A stretch of DNA of 64,000 nucleotides from Triglochin maritima (GCA_963682175.1 OY821771.1:33438201-33502200); one strand, 5' to 3'; positions 1 to 12,570 are shown, counted from the stretch's first letter. Translations and numbers: made by a program. The notes: generated by a model from the letters alone, not told the origin.

Positions 1-1518
1 TTGTCTTCGTCGGTGGTTGAGTCGGTCAAAGTGATTTGCTCCAACTACGCTAGCTCATGCTTCCACCTTCAAAAATAATGACATATCATTATTGCGACCT
101 CCTATCGTCGGGATCACTCATGAAACATGCATCCTCATAGCCCTCGGCTATTAACTCCCTTTGTCCTCCATAAACAAGAAACTTATCTTTGGTCCGGTTA
201 AGGCACCTCAGAATATTCTTGACCGCAGTCCAATGCTCAGGACCTGCGTTGGATTGGTGACGACTTGTCACGCTTAGAGCATACGAGACATCGGGTCTTG
301 TGCAAGTCATCGCGTACATGATTGATCCTATTGCCGAAGCATAAGGGATATCTTTCATGTACTCCAAGTCTTTACGTGATTCAGCACGTTGAGACTTCTT
401 GAGTTGCACACCCATACTAATTGGCACATTGCTCTTTTTGGAGTTGTTCATGCTGAACCTTTCCAAGACCTTGTCAATGTACGTACGTTGACTTAGGCCA
501 ATGAGTCTACGGGATCTATCTTTATATATCTTGATTCCCAAGATGTATTGAGCCTCACCCATATCTTTCATCGAAAATGCAGATTTCAATGAACTTCTCG
601 TTTGCTTAAGCAAAGGTATATGATTTCCCATGAGGAGTATGTGATCGACATATAAGATCGAGAACATTATGTGGCTCCCACTAACCTTCTTGTATATACA
701 AGGCTCTTCCTTACTTTGGACGAAGTGAATCTTTTTGACTTCTTCGTCAAAGCGCTTGTTCCAACTCCTTAATGTTTGCTTCAATCCATAAATGGATCTT
801 TGAAGTTTGCATACTTTCTCGCTATTCTTTGGATCTTCAAAACCTTGAGGTTGTACCATGTACACATCCTCCTCCAAGTTCCATTAAGGAACGCCGTTTT
901 GACATCCATTTGCCATATCTCATAATCATGAAATGCGGCAATAGCGAGCATAATCCGAATAGACTTGAACATGGCAACCGGTGAAAAAGTTTCATCATAG
1001 TCAATTCCTTGAACTTGAGTGAAACATTTTGCTACAAGCCTCGCTTTGTAGGTTGTCAAGTTACCATCCATGTCTATCTTCCTCTTAAAAACTCATTTAT
1101 TTTGAATGGCCTTTTTTCCTTGAGGAAGGTCAACCAAGTTCCACACTTGATTATCATACATAGATTCTATTTCGGATTCCATAGCCTTAAACCATAGTTT
1201 GGAGTCCTTTCTTTCCATTGCTTCTTGAAAGGTCGAGGGATCATCGGTATCTAGTACCATGATCTCATGAAGTCCCAAATACATATTGGGTTTCTTCCTT
1301 TCCCTCGTTGACATTCTAAGTTCTTTTGGTTCTACTTGTACTTCTCGAACTTCTTCCACAATTTCTTGCGGAATTGGTTCGTGTTCGATTCTCGAACGTA
1401 CATTAGGTGGGGAAGATTGATTTTCTCTCACAATTTCTTGCGAGGGTCTCTCACTCACGTTCCCACTAACCAAAGGAACCTCGGTTGGGCCTTCATCATC
1501 TTGAATGTCACCACTCAT
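1..1518 (-). pseudogene. copia reverse transcriptase / RNase H region, broken
   Basis: Fragments in three frames give the copia reverse transcriptase: an acidic linker from 1518, the start NQVWNLVDLP near 1130-1160, QMDVKTAFLNG near 890, and the active-site block SILYVDH near 640-665, where the usual YVDD has become YVDH. The block TRPDVSYALSV lies near 270-300. RNase H begins near 150 and becomes unreadable towards base 1. A frameshift lies close to 860 (781-1071 continues in another frame as 89-877). The catalytic change plus the frameshift argue for a dead copy. Confidence 0.9.
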
Positions 1519-1545
1519 GTCATAATCTTGTAGAATATCTTGAGT

Positions 1546-2454
1546 CTACTCAAGTACGACTCTACTCCCACTACTTTTTATTCTTTCCAGAAATTCCTTT
1601 TCTAGAAATACGGCATCCCTCTCTACAATCACACGATTGGAGGTTATATGCCAAAAGTAGTATCCTCTTGTCTCACGAAGATAACCTATAAAGAAGCACT
1701 TATCCGCTTTTGGTTGAAGTTTGGTCGACATCAATCTCTTGACGTAGGCCTCACAACCCCAAATCTTGAGAAAATTGAGCTTAGGTGTTTTACCACTCCA
1801 TAGTTCATAATGTGTTTTCTCTACGGATTTGGATGGAACATTATTTAGTGTGTAAGCCGCAGTTTGTAGTGCATAGCTCCATAAGTAAAGCGGCAATTCA
1901 ACTTGACTCATCATTGATCGAACCATGTCGAGTAATGTCTTATTCCTCCTTTCGGATACCCCATTCCACTAAGGTGTACCTGGAGGGGTGAGTTGTGGTA
2001 CAATACCACACTCCTTTAGGAATGAGTCAAATTCGGTACTTAAGTACTCACCTCCACGATCCGTTCGTAGAGACTTGATTTTTTTGTTGAGTTGGTTCTC
2101 TACTTCATTCTTGAATTCTTTGAACTTGTCAAAGGATTCACTTTTGTTTCTCATTAGATAAATATAGCCATAACGACTATAATCATCCGTGAACGTAATA
2201 AAGTACATGAAACCGTCTCTTGCACTAGTACTCATCGGACCACATACATCGGAATGTATCAAATCCAACAAGTCATTCTCTCTCGGTCCTTTCTTTTTGA
2301 AAGGCCTCTTGGTCATTTTGCCCATTAGGCAAGGCTCGCACGTTTCCAATGATTTAGAATCAAGTTGACCAAAAAGGTTAGCTTCTTGCAATTTCTTGAT
2401 GAGTTTTTCATTTATGTGACCAAGACGATAGTGCCACAAGAGTGTATCATTCAC
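1546..2454 (-). pseudogene. copia integrase, interrupted by a stop codon
   Basis: The frame from 2454 opens with the zinc-binding domain (WHYRLGH then CEPCLMGK). The catalytic core follows: DLIHSDVCGPM holds the first aspartate and LRTDRGGEY the second. A TAG at 1969-1971 breaks the frame just before WNGVSERRN, which carries the catalytic glutamate and remains open downstream to 1546. The family usually has glutamine at this point, so one C-to-T change explains the stop. Frame is otherwise kept, which suggests fairly recent inactivation. Confidence 0.92.
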
Positions 2455-2493
2455 GTGAGTAGTTTTAAGTTTTTTGTTATTGATGTTTAAGAT

Positions 2494-2868
2494 TTATTTA
2501 TTATTCAATTCAAGCAAATAGAGATCATTCCTCACGAATGCATTTGCATAGAAAATACCATTCTTCGATATAGACAAGCAAGAATTTGAAATATTTATAT
2601 TAAAATTATCCATATCCAAACATGATACAGAAATAATATTCTTGCTAATCGAAGGCACATAATAAACGTTCTTTAAACATAAATTTAAATCACTAGATAA
2701 TTGAAGCCCCACAGAGCCTTGTGCAATCGCAGCAACACTCGCACCATTTCCGACCTTCAAAATCATCTCGTTCTTCACGAGTTCCTTCCTATCATTTAGT
2801 AGTTGCACATTAGAAATTATGTGAGCTCAAGATCCGGTATCAATTACCCAATCATGGACAGATGTGGC
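2494..2868 (-). pseudogene. copia aspartic protease region with stop next to active site
   Basis: The aspartic protease active site reads VIDTGS at about 2830-2847. A TGA at 2827-2829 follows directly, and the same frame then stays open through VGNGASVAAIAQGSV and NVYYVPSISKNIISV, which are typical of the copia protease and the pre-integrase stretch. The region sits between the Gag zinc knuckle and integrase as expected. Another stop (TAA, 2494-2496) separates it from the integrase frame. Confidence 0.85.
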
Positions 2869-3764
2869 TAAATTTATCTCAATAACAAATATACCTTTGG
2901 CCTTTTTTGGGCGCTTACGTTCAATCACTCCATTGTCAAGGACTGCCTTGTACTTGGGGCAATTTGGCCGGATGTGTCCCTTTTCACCGCAGTGAAAGCA
3001 ATCCGTATTGGGAGTCGGAGATTTCGAAAAATTCCCCCTTGAGGCACTCGCACGAGCACCTCCTACTCCCTTACTCTTGATTGACGTATTTTTGGTGAAT
3101 TTGCCTTTACCTTTGGTGATCTTCTTGCTCCCTCCATGGACGGCTAGGACGTGCTTGTCCCGACCCTTGCCCATGTCAACTTTAGCCATTTTAAGAGCAT
3201 TGTGAAGTTCCTCAAGACTCACCCCTTTCTCAAGCACATGATAGTGCATAATGAAGTCCTCATAGGACAGGGCTAGAGAGCCAAGAATCAAATCTTCCGT
3301 AATGTCATCGGGCATCGGGGAAGAGAAGACAACTTCTCAAGGTATCCTTGCATCGTGAGAAAATGCATGGATACCGATGTTCCCTCCGCCATGTGGCACC
3401 TTGTGAGTGTGATGGTGGTCTTATAGCGTTCTTTTCTAGCACTATCCATGAACATCTTTGTTAAAGCTTCCATGGTCTTCTTGGGTTTTGAATCCAAGTA
3501 TTTTGCTTGAAGCGAGTCACCCATGGAGGCCAACATTAGACCGTGAACCTGATTCTTTTGGTCTTCCCACTTGGCTTTTGCCTCTCTCTCTCTATCGGTT
3601 GTCTTCTCATTTAATTTTGGGATTTCACCATCCAAAATATGAGATAGTTTCTCAAACCTCAACACGATATTGAGCTTGAGTTGCCAGCTTATGAAGTTTG
3701 AGTCATCATTTGTCAAAGGATGTTTTTCAATCATAGATCGCACAATAGGTTGAATATTCGACAT
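2830..3764 (-). pseudogene. copia Gag with CCHC zinc knuckle, frameshifted
   Basis: The likely start is the ATG at 3762-3764 (MSNIQPIVRSMIEKHP), since the upstream part of this open frame is leader. The N-terminal part has the copia Gag pattern FISWQLKLNIVLRFEKLSHILDG. A frameshift lies between about 3288 and 3315. The downstream frame contains a basic linker and a zinc knuckle CFHCGEKGHIRPNC at 2959-3000 (C-X2-C-X4-H-X4-C), which binds the RNA genome in this family. Confidence 0.9.
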
Positions 3765-5268
3765 TTCTACAAAATAAATTATATGAGATTTAATGTAAAT
3801 TTTATGTTTTAAAAATAATACCGCAAATAAAATTTGTCCATAAATGCAGCAATCCAAGATCCTATCAATTATAATATAAACTAGCTAAGGGCTATCAGAT
3901 ATATTATAAAATCAAGGTAAGAAAACATTTTCTAATCATAACCATTTTGAAATATCGCAACATTTGCATTTTCAAACTCTTATGACTCTTGTCGTTTTAA
4001 TTAAGAGGGAATTTGACCGATCCTCGTAAGAAAAACTCTCTTTCTCAAAACCGAGCTAGGGCTCCGGGTCTTGCTAAGAAAACTTATTTCATTTGACACG
4101 AGATACATTTATCCATTGTATTCACAAACAAATATACTTGGTGTCCACTAAGGGTGAATCGCACCTCGTACATCTATTCGTGGCATAACAATGGACAACC
4201 TTATATCTCCCACTATTCCCAAAGATGGAGGAAGTTATCTCCCGCTAAGGGCGAGCAGAATATCCCTCGATTGATGACTGCTAGTTGATGAAATAAGAAA
4301 GAAAGATACTCTTAATTTTTGGTTGGACAATTTAAACATTAATATGTGATTTTAGAATTTAGGTGATCATGCATATTTATCATCTATACACATCCTAACA
4401 TTCATCCATGCAATCACATATATATCAAGCACACAAACATAAATAAATCCATTCACACACACATTGTGTGAGTTTATATGTTCCCGCGTCCTTGATCTTT
4501 GATCCCTGATCATTGATCTTTGCGCTTCTTCAGCGTCTTCCTCTTGCACCATGGATGTTGATATTGCAAAAATATAAACATGCATATCTCAATTTTAAAA
4601 AAATTGTCTAGTGCAAGTCCTATGTAAAAACTCTCCCATATGCATGTATATACATAGAAATAAAATTCGGCTTTCACATAAACATAAACCCCTGTGATTG
4701 AATAATGAAATTTGGGCTTTTACATATACAATAACACAACATTCATTCATTCATTCATTCATTCACACATGGCTTCTTTGGAACATATAAACTCACATAT
4801 CCCTGCGTAAGAGAACTCGAGCAACGCATGTACATATACTATATATTACTCGATTTAGTTTATCATGCATCTCTAAATCAAACAATTCTAAAATCATTTG
4901 AAATCCATTAAAAATGATTTTATGCATCCATAGTTCAAAACATAAAATATTTGAACTGTTGTTTATCCAATTTCCAAAAATAAAAATTTAAAGAAAGATA
5001 AAATATGCATTTTTCGTTTTGTCGATTCCTTAATATGATCATTTAATTAAAAACGAAAATTCTATAAATTAGACAAAAGTCTAAATTTTAATTCTAATAT
5101 TCACATGATATGTTTGAAAACATTTAAAACTATCAAAAGAATCAATTAGAATTAAATCAACAAAACTATTGTAAAACTCGAAAAAGACATGGAACATGAA
5201 TTGTTTCGATTGTAGATGGTAAACTAAAATTAATTATATAGTCTAATCATTTAAAATATGAATTAAAT
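3765..5268 (-). other. copia untranslated leader
   Basis: About 1.5 kb separates the primer binding site from Gag. I see no coding potential. The sequence is AT-rich and contains an (ATTC)n microsatellite at 4741-4764. A leader this long is unusual for copia elements and adds to the already long LTR. Confidence 0.7.
4741..4764. repeat. (ATTC)6 microsatellite
   Basis: Six uninterrupted ATTC units lie inside the copia leader. Confidence 0.95.
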
Positions 5269-5280
5269 GCCCTGATACCA
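5269..5280 (-). promoter_or_regulatory. primer binding site (initiator tRNA-Met type)
   Basis: On the minus strand the sequence after the LTR end and one spacer base reads TGGTATCAGGGC. It differs by one base from the standard plant copia site TGGTATCAGAGC, the complement of the 3' end of initiator tRNA-Met. Its place fixes the inner edge of the 5' LTR at 5282. Confidence 0.9.
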
Positions 5281-5729
5281 CTGTAGGATTTCGTGTCCCC
5301 ATGTATGTATATATTTTAAAAAATTTAATACAACATACAAGATCGATTTCATATTTTCAATAATTTTATGTACATAACTTTGTGTTTTATTCTAATTTCA
5401 TGCAACCCTACATTTATTAAAATAAGCCACAAAGGTAGGATCATACCTAAAGGTTCTCTAAAACCTTTTTGAAGATTCGGAGTCGCGTTGCCCGTTGAAT
5501 CATCCACAGATTTGCCTCCGAGTGTTCACCAAACTCTAAACAAGATTAGAGAGAAATGAGCTAGTCAATCAACCACTAATAAGGTTTAGAATCTAGCTAA
5601 TAACCCCTCTTTAAGCTCCTGAGATTCTTATCTCTAAAACTTAAATTTACTAAGAGATTTTCGTGGTGATTAGGGAGAGATTAATGAGAGAAAGAATTTT
5701 GCATTAGAATTAAAGTAGGAATATGGGTC

Positions 5730-5737
5730 CTTTTATA
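5730..5737 (-). promoter_or_regulatory. LTR TATA box
   Basis: TATAAAAG on the minus strand, about 180 bp downstream of the palindrome array in the LTR orientation. It is conserved in the solo copy at 52559-52566. Confidence 0.75.
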
Positions 5738-5913
5738 GTCTCCCAAAACATCTTTACCAAGAGCAATTATTTAGCCATGATCCCTTGTTTATTCTCTCCT
5801 AAAATTAATCTCTAATTTCCACATAAGCACCCACAAAAAAACATTTTAATTAAATCTGGAATTAATCCACCCATGATCTAATTAATCTCTTAATAATTCA
5901 GGCAGAATCGTTC

Positions 5914-6290
5914 TTGTTCGGTGGACCGAGTATAACTCGGTCAACCAAACCGTTCGGTTATAACACGTGTTCGATGCACCGTGAGCTAAACGGTCAACCG
6001 AATCTGTACGAGAAAAATTCCTTGGAAGAATTCGAACGAACCACGTCTTTTACTCGGTCGACCGTTGACCCACCAGAATCGCACCTAGGACATAGTCATC
6101 GGATGACCGCGTCACCTTCGGTTTACCGAAAATACTACTTCTCGGTTGACCGTGCACACTCGGTTAACCGAACCCGATTGTCCAGGCACGCCAAACAATT
6201 TTGGTCAACCAATTGCGCTTACCCGTTCTCTTTTCGGTTAACCGATCCGAAGATACCACGGTCGACCAAACCATGAACGGTTCACCGTGT
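5914..6290. repeat. CGGTYRACCG palindrome array in LTR family B
   Basis: About a dozen sites of the form CGGTCGACCG, CGGTTAACCG, CGGTCAACCG or CGGTTGACCG lie in under 400 bp, more degenerate than in family A. Neighbouring sites are often about 19 bp apart (for example 5919 and 5938). The array lies upstream of the TATA box. Confidence 0.85.
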
Positions 6291-8653
6291 TTGACCCCGA
6301 TTTTGCCTTTGTCAAATTTTGGATTTATTTCCAACAAAATTTGATCTTTTGGGGTTTTTAGCAAATTCACATCTTATGTAATATATTATCCTATGTAATA
6401 TTAAATTATTACACCCCATAATATATACACCTCATATGAATTTATTATGATTCTAATTATGTCAATTCTCATGACATTGATTTTATTTGTTTACCACATG
6501 TGTCTCATTTTCACATGAAACCCGACACATCATATGAACTTAAAATCAACCTTCTTGTTTCCCAGTTTTGTGGTGTGACCTATAGGAGGATCTAAGTCAA
6601 ATTGGTAGAGATATTAAACATTTAATATCTCAAACTATAAGCGGTATCTATCTACACATTATAGTTACCTTATTAACATAGATGTCTTTGTTCCTCCTGA
6701 ACCAAAACACGATCCATTCAGTGATGTAAATGCACCACTTGTGTCCGTCTCTTGCCTCATGATATTAAGAATATATAGAAAGTAGAAATGTGTCATCTTT
6801 GTATTATATTCATTTCTTGATCTCTCTAAGCTAATTATAACTATGTAACTTAACTCAAGTCACATTGGGCACATTATAATTTTGCTTTATCAAGGGACGC
6901 ACTAATATCATCACTCATTTAAGAGGGGCAATGATAATCGTTTGACTAGCTATCTTTTCCAGCACAAGTCATGCTCAACCAACTATTGTCTTTATCACTA
7001 CACTCATTGATAGCTTTTGGCAATAATCAAATTAAGCACTTCTTGAGTGAAAAGATATAAGTCTCATACGTTAGGATCCAAGACACATTAAAATATTAAT
7101 GACACGAAACACAATTTCATAATGTTTTACTTGTTAGGTCTATTCAATATATAAAAGTAATGTTTTCCTCTTTTATATACTCGTGTCGTCAATTATTTGT
7201 AGAGCTACAACAATCGATGACCAACACGACAATCTTATCTCAGTAATTAATGTTCCATGTTAATTACCATGATTGTGAACAACTTTTGATTTATGTAAAC
7301 CATTATCTTTTAGAGCTTTACGGTTAAGGACCAAGCGCATCTTCCTTAACACTACCAAAAGACGAATACCACAATCAAGGAACAAAATGTTTGCTCATTC
7401 AATTCATAATAATTGACATATAAAAGTAAAACTTTTAGAACACATTCCTTTCAGCAGATAGGTCCTTGTGCATGACAAATAGGTCCACTTTATTTCATTT
7501 GAGTCCTTTCTTCTTGCATTTCAGTCATTTTCTCTTCCTTTCTCTTCTTTATTACCTAACACCTGAGACACCACAAACAAAAACTCGAGTAGCACAAAAT
7601 TGGGGTAAAATAAAAGATATATGACATGAATTCAATGTATGATATGCTACTAATCAAATACCCTCACACTTACCTTTTTCTAGTCTCGAGCAAAACAAAG
7701 AAAGAAAAAACATACGAAAAACAAGAAAGCCTAACTCACTTTCGTAAGAATCACGGTTTACACTTAGCACGTGCGACTGACCGTTAAACCCCTTTGTCAC
7801 CAAGGGGAAGAGTGGTGTCTCTTGAGGGTTTCAGTTGATATACCCACAAAATCTGAACGTTGATGCATTATTCAACCTAGCAACATGACTCGATGGACCT
7901 ACCTTTGTCGATCATTGAACACGGAAATCCTACGAGCCGACTCTCTATATGTATCCAGTCCACACACCTAGTCTAGAGAATCATTCGTGCAAGTTAATTA
8001 AGGAGTTAAGTGAAAGACATGGTCAACCGTAACATCCTCAAGTGATACAACGTGTAAAGTCCATTAAGGTTCTTATTTGTATTACCATTTTCTTCTTCTT
8101 CTTTTTTATTTTTTGAACTAGTTAGTGTTTAATTCTCCCAAGAACGAGTTTCGTGCATGATTTCCTTTGAGGACTTATACTATCATGTACACCTTCTCCC
8201 AAATCTCCACATCGGGCGATCCCTACTACCCGTGTAATAGGAATTCGATTGGTGCATCCCAAGTCAGATGACTCGAAAGTGTTGGCTTTTTTGCCTTAAT
8301 CTATGTTTTGATGATTTAATCAACATAATCTTAATTGTGATCATGTATAGTAGCACACATGTTGCATTGCATATATATTGCTTTGTGCTAACTTCTACAG
8401 GTGATCAAGGCTCAAAGAAGAAATGAAATCAAGTCAGGACATGTAATCAAGCTCATTTGAAGACATTTAATTTGTATTTATTTGAGTCTTGGGAACTTTG
8501 TGTAACTGAGCATACTTGAGCTAAAAACTACTCAAACACACACTAGGTTCCCTATAGAAGTCACACACGAAATTTCATATAATTTGGAATTTAATAGATC
8601 ACCCAAACTTAGACCAGAAAATACTAAACCAAAACCTGAACAGTCTGCCCACA

Positions 8654-9128
8654 TTCGGTCGACCGAAACAGACCGTTCGGTCGACCGAGTGATCATAATA
8701 TTCTGTTAGTGTTTAACTGCCAAGTTCGGTCGACCGTTCAGACCTTTTCGGTCGACAGAGTATCAACATATTTTCGACTGTTTGTTTTGTCGTCTATACC
8801 CAACGGTCGTATTCGTATTATCTCCATATACCCCAAATACATTTTGTGTATCGGTCGACCAAACTTATGTTTCTTGACAAAACCAAAGTGTCTGTCAGTT
8901 TTCGGTCGACCGTATTCCTTGTTTCGGTCGACCGAATATGATCTTGTTTGTCAACCCCAAAGTGCCTTGTGTGCATTGGTCGACCAAACCTATCTCGGTG
9001 TTCGACCGATCACTTAAGTGTACCTAGATTATAGCCTTTGGCGGTCGATCGTTCTTTTACCAGTCGACCGAACCGAGTTCTAAATTGCCAAACAGTCGAC
9101 TGTTCATCCCGATCCGGTCGACCGAACT
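8654..9128. repeat. CGGTCGACCG palindrome array in solo LTR A1
   Basis: About 13 sites of TTCGGTCGACCGAA or variants occur in 475 bp, six with the exact core CGGTCGACCG. Several form pairs whose starts are 22 bp apart: 8654/8676, 8725/8747, 8901/8923, and by core position 8977/8999 and 9093/9115. The array ends about 100 bp upstream of the TATA box. Confidence 0.95.
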
Positions 9129-9223
9129 TACTCAAATTAAATTGGGTCCTATCAGTTTCTGTTTTGTGTATCTTACACAATCTTTACCCAATTCATCCCC
9201 AACGGCTATAACTCTTTGGAGCT

Positions 9224-9231
9224 TATAAATA
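9224..9231 (+). promoter_or_regulatory. LTR TATA box (A1)
   Basis: TATAAATA, followed by a stretch shared with A2 and A3. It marks the probable U3/R boundary region of this LTR. Confidence 0.75.
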
Positions 9232-10069
9232 GAGTTGTAAAACACATTTTAATACAACTCTCCCACTACTATTTGTCCAATGCATTAGAGAGAAAGCTCC
9301 AAACACTCCAAGCCCCAAACCTTCCACACTTTAGTCTTAAATCCTATTCTCACTCAAGTGTGCTCAAGTTTAGAGAGTATTATTCCACTCAACCATTGTT
9401 CAAGAAGCAAGGGTCTTGTTGAAAGCCCAAGACAAGAGTATAGACTTCGGTGAGAGCCTGAAGTATCCCTCTCGGATGGAGAGAGGAGAAGCCAAGCTCG
9501 GCAAGGGTTATTCGCGAGTTTGAAGATTGTAAAGGCATTCTCTCCCGGCCCGGAACGAGGAGTGGTTAGTGAAGTCATGAGCGGAGCTTGGTGATCCGAG
9601 CGGAGCTTGCAAGAGAGGACTAGGACTCGGGTGGGGTGCGGAAACCTCTATAAAAATCCCTCGACTCCTTGTGGTTTTCTTGTCTTTCCTTACTTGCTTG
9701 TTTATTTGTTTAAATTCCGCTGCACATCTTTGATCGCTTAAACAAGTAGGTAATTAGCTTAAAAGTGATTAGAATTAGAGACCCTCACGATTCCATAGAA
9801 AGCACCATGTTGTTAAACCCCCTCTCAACGGTTTTGCAAATGTTAAACACACGTAAAACCCACAAAATATTTTCTTTAACAAACACATGAAGATTTTGAA
9901 ATAAATGGAAAATTTAAGCAGTAGGCAAGCAAAAGAAGACAAGTCACCCAATGATCGTGGTATAACAGATATATCAATGTAATTTGTAGCACACTATCAT
10001 GATCCTAACAATACAAACAAAAGAAAACAAAAGAAATGAAAAAGACTCGACATGTACACATGATAAAAC

Positions 10070-10830
10070 TCACCCCACACTTAGGTCATGCATTGTCCAT
10101 AATGTATGCAAAGAATAAAATGCACGACCTAACCAATACATATCATCTCCATCGACACCAAGAGGAGGACGCCCCTTGCGAGGAAGAACAGACTCCAAAT
10201 TCTTACGAAACTTGTCGATCTTACAGTTTTGTTGCGACAACACTGCATTTTGCTTAGATAGTGACAATGTGTCAAAGTCGTAGCCGAAAAGTGTCTCCGA
10301 GTCCACAGAACCATCAGAGGAAAGAGCATGAACATCCACGTCAATGTCTTGATCCTCCTAGGAGTGGGGAAGCGCTCGGCTATATGCAGGTGTGATCTGC
10401 TCAATGTCAATGGTGACCCCTTCTGAGTTAATGAGATTTTAAGTGTACCACGGGTCGAAATGACTGCAAATACGAGTGACAAGAAGGGGTAAAGGCCGCC
10501 TTCCTTCCCGTGCACCTTTTTGCAGTTTGCTGAAGAGCTCGTTGCGGATGTAATGTTGGTCTCTAGTAATTAGGAGATAGACCAAATCTAGGCAGGCAGT
10601 GCAGAATGTGGAATGGTGCCTCAAACCCAATTGTTTTTACTAACCCATCGAGCAACCACATGCACATTCTTCAACATATGGGTGTTACCTATCACTGAAC
10701 GATAGAAGTTCAATGTACGGCGTTGGTGGACCTTACAATCCAAAAAGGGTAACCCGGTAATATCCACGATAACAGTGGCAATGAGCAGATAAGTACTACC
10801 GTTGATAGTGAACATCATGTGTTCAATGTC
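10070..10830 (-). pseudogene. Athila-type third gene remnant (env-like / plant transposon protein domain)
   Basis: Fragments in several frames (10818-10621, 10630-10439, 10339-10070) lie downstream of integrase in the gypsy orientation. They include a region ending RWVSKNNWV and then DLVYLLITRDQHYIRNELFSKLQ with LVTRICSHF. This pattern matches the extra gene found after pol in many Athila-like elements, often labelled putative plant transposon protein. It is split by stops and frameshifts. The assignment is from family memory and is only moderately sure. Confidence 0.5.
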
Positions 10831-11907
10831 ATCGGTCAGGGAACGGTAAAATGAGTTTACAATGGATGGGGTTGAATGCCTACTTCAATTTCCATGAAGG
10901 AGAGATGTCCACCGAAGTTCGAGAATGCAAACATCAGAAGGTGTCCCTAATCGAGTAATGATAAATGCAAAGTTTGATTCCATCAAAAGGTGCCTCTAAA
11001 TAATGAAATATGCTCACAAATGATGATCCTAGCAAACTGTGAAATATGAAGGCCAAATCCGCCGCACAATCTGCTATTGGCGGTTGAATGTGGTGAATAC
11101 GGGCCCAAAAAAATATGTGTCCATCGATGAACTTAATCTAGCGTATGCTCAAGTCTAAATTGTGATCTAAGCATGCAAAGCCTACGATTTGAAAGGAACA
11201 ACTACAATTAACAAACCAAAATTTGGATGACCAAAGTACTCACCACGCCACCAGGAGGACTCGAGATCTAGAAACTGCCTGACAACACATGAAACGGGAC
11301 ACCTTCAAGCGACGCACCCAGCCAGCGGAGACGGAGCACGGGATCCATTAGGAGACCCGCTAGTGGCAAATAGGAATGATCTTCTGGTGCGGTTGTTCGG
11401 GCAGAAGGTGGCCAAGGTAGTTTGGAGGTGAAAAAGGTGTGTTTGGTTTGGGTGGGATGAAAGGAAACACAAGGAAGTGGTGCTTTAAATAGCTAGGGTT
11501 ATGTGTGTGGAAAGATTGTGGTCAAACCCCCAAATTTCTGATATTAGGAAAGTAGGCGCAAAATTTCTTCGATTTCCTTGCGGGTCCTGAAGTCGACCAA
11601 GTCAAATGCTCTTTAATGAATAAAGCAACCTTGAAGCGTCCGGTCTCCCGTGGTGCAAAAAAATTGGGGCGATTTTTTTTAATCGTGAACTTAACAAATT
11701 GAGCCCCACAAATTGGGACCCATGACAACCTTTCCTTTTTTTCTTTTTTTTTTCAAAAGATGTAGAAACCTGAAATCTCAACCACTTAAATGGTTGTGTG
11801 AGGGAGGTTTATGAAGGATCATTACCTCCTCGACTTCAGTTGGTGCCCCGTCCAAATAATTTTTGAGGCGTTGTCCATTACTTCGAATGTGTTCTCATTC
11901 CTTGGGT

Positions 11908-12570
11908 TCAGGATTTCAACCGTTCCATGAGAAAATACGATTTGCACAATAAACAGGTCAAACAAGCACTGTAGAGCTTACCCACAAGCAAATGAAGCCG
12001 AAAGTTATAAAGCAACACATTCTGCCTGGCCATAAACATTTTTCGCATAACAATGCAATCGTGAACCATTTTGGCTCGGGACATATGAATTTTGGCATTT
12101 TCATATGCATCATTACGTAGCTCATCCAATTCCACGATGTCAAGCTTATGTTGTACCCCTGCTTGATCAAGATCCATATTCAGGTTTTTGATCGCCCCGA
12201 AATCACGATGCTCAAAATTGATGGGTAGGTGGGACGCCTTACTATACACTACCCAATATAGGTACATACCCAAATTGGTCTTATACGGGGTGCGAAAAGC
12301 CCACAATGCCTCATTCAGCTTAATTGACCAATCCTTCGTTAGGAATTAACCGTCTTCTCAAGGATTTGCTTTAATTGACGGTTAGAAACTTCAACCTGCC
12401 CACTAGTTTGCGGATGATATTGGGTCTCAAGCTTGTAGGTGATCGAATACTTCCTCATAAGAGCTTCAAAGGAGTGATTTCATTGAGTTTCCCAACGATC
12501 GAGAGGTCCCCTAGTTTGCTGACATTGTGAACTACCTCGTGACCGAGCAATTTCCTGTGGGTTGGTCAAA
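11908..12570 (-). pseudogene. gypsy integrase C-terminal remnant
   Basis: The frame from 12306 reads WAFRTPYKTNLGMYLYWVVYSKASHLP and then LDELRNDAYENAKIHMSRAK, the standard end of a plant gypsy integrase. Upstream, split over frames at about 12340-12480, is [23 protein letters not shown]. Around 12520-12570 is VNYLVTEQFPVGWSKSD, which normally links RNase H to integrase. The integrase zinc finger and most of the core are therefore lost. Confidence 0.85.

Larger units (their letters stand above)
1..7453 (-). mobile_element. Ty1/copia LTR retrotransposon, 3' end outside window
   Basis: The element reads on the minus strand in copia order: 5' LTR (7453 to 5282), primer binding site, long untranslated leader, Gag with zinc knuckle, protease, integrase, then reverse transcriptase and RNase H running off the window at base 1. 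Integrase before reverse transcriptase is diagnostic of copia. The coding part carries at least two frameshifts and three stop codons, so it cannot move by itself. The 5-bp sequence GCAGA at 7454-7458 should recur beyond the missing 3' LTR. The Gag resembles Angela/Tork-type copia elements, but that lineage call is weak. It inserted into an older gypsy element. Confidence 0.93.
5282..7453 (-). repeat. 5' LTR of the copia element (family B, 2172 bp)
   Basis: Read on the minus strand it starts TGAAAGGAATGTG (7453) and ends AAATCCTACA (5282), the TG...CA ends of an LTR. The same sequence recurs in the opposite orientation as the solo LTR at 50847-53017, which defines both edges. A TATA box (5730-5737) and an array of CGGTCGACCG-like palindromes (about 5914-6290) lie inside. 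The length is large for copia. Confidence 0.93.
8280..9797 (+). mobile_element. Solo LTR A1 (family A, 1518 bp) with target duplication GAAAG
   Basis: It starts TGTTGGC at 8280 and ends GATTCCATA at 9797. The 5-bp GAAAG is found at 8275-8279 and again at 9798-9802, so this is a single LTR left by recombination between two LTRs. The final CA has become TA. It shares its full length with A2 (17596) and A3 (inverted, 19218). It contains a palindrome array, a TATA box and a downstream transcribed-type region. No coding sequence belongs to it. The parent superfamily is not visible. Confidence 0.95.

Noticed and set aside
8654..9128. Plain tandem satellite
   Set aside because: Sequence between sites is unique and site spacing varies; only the dyads recur.
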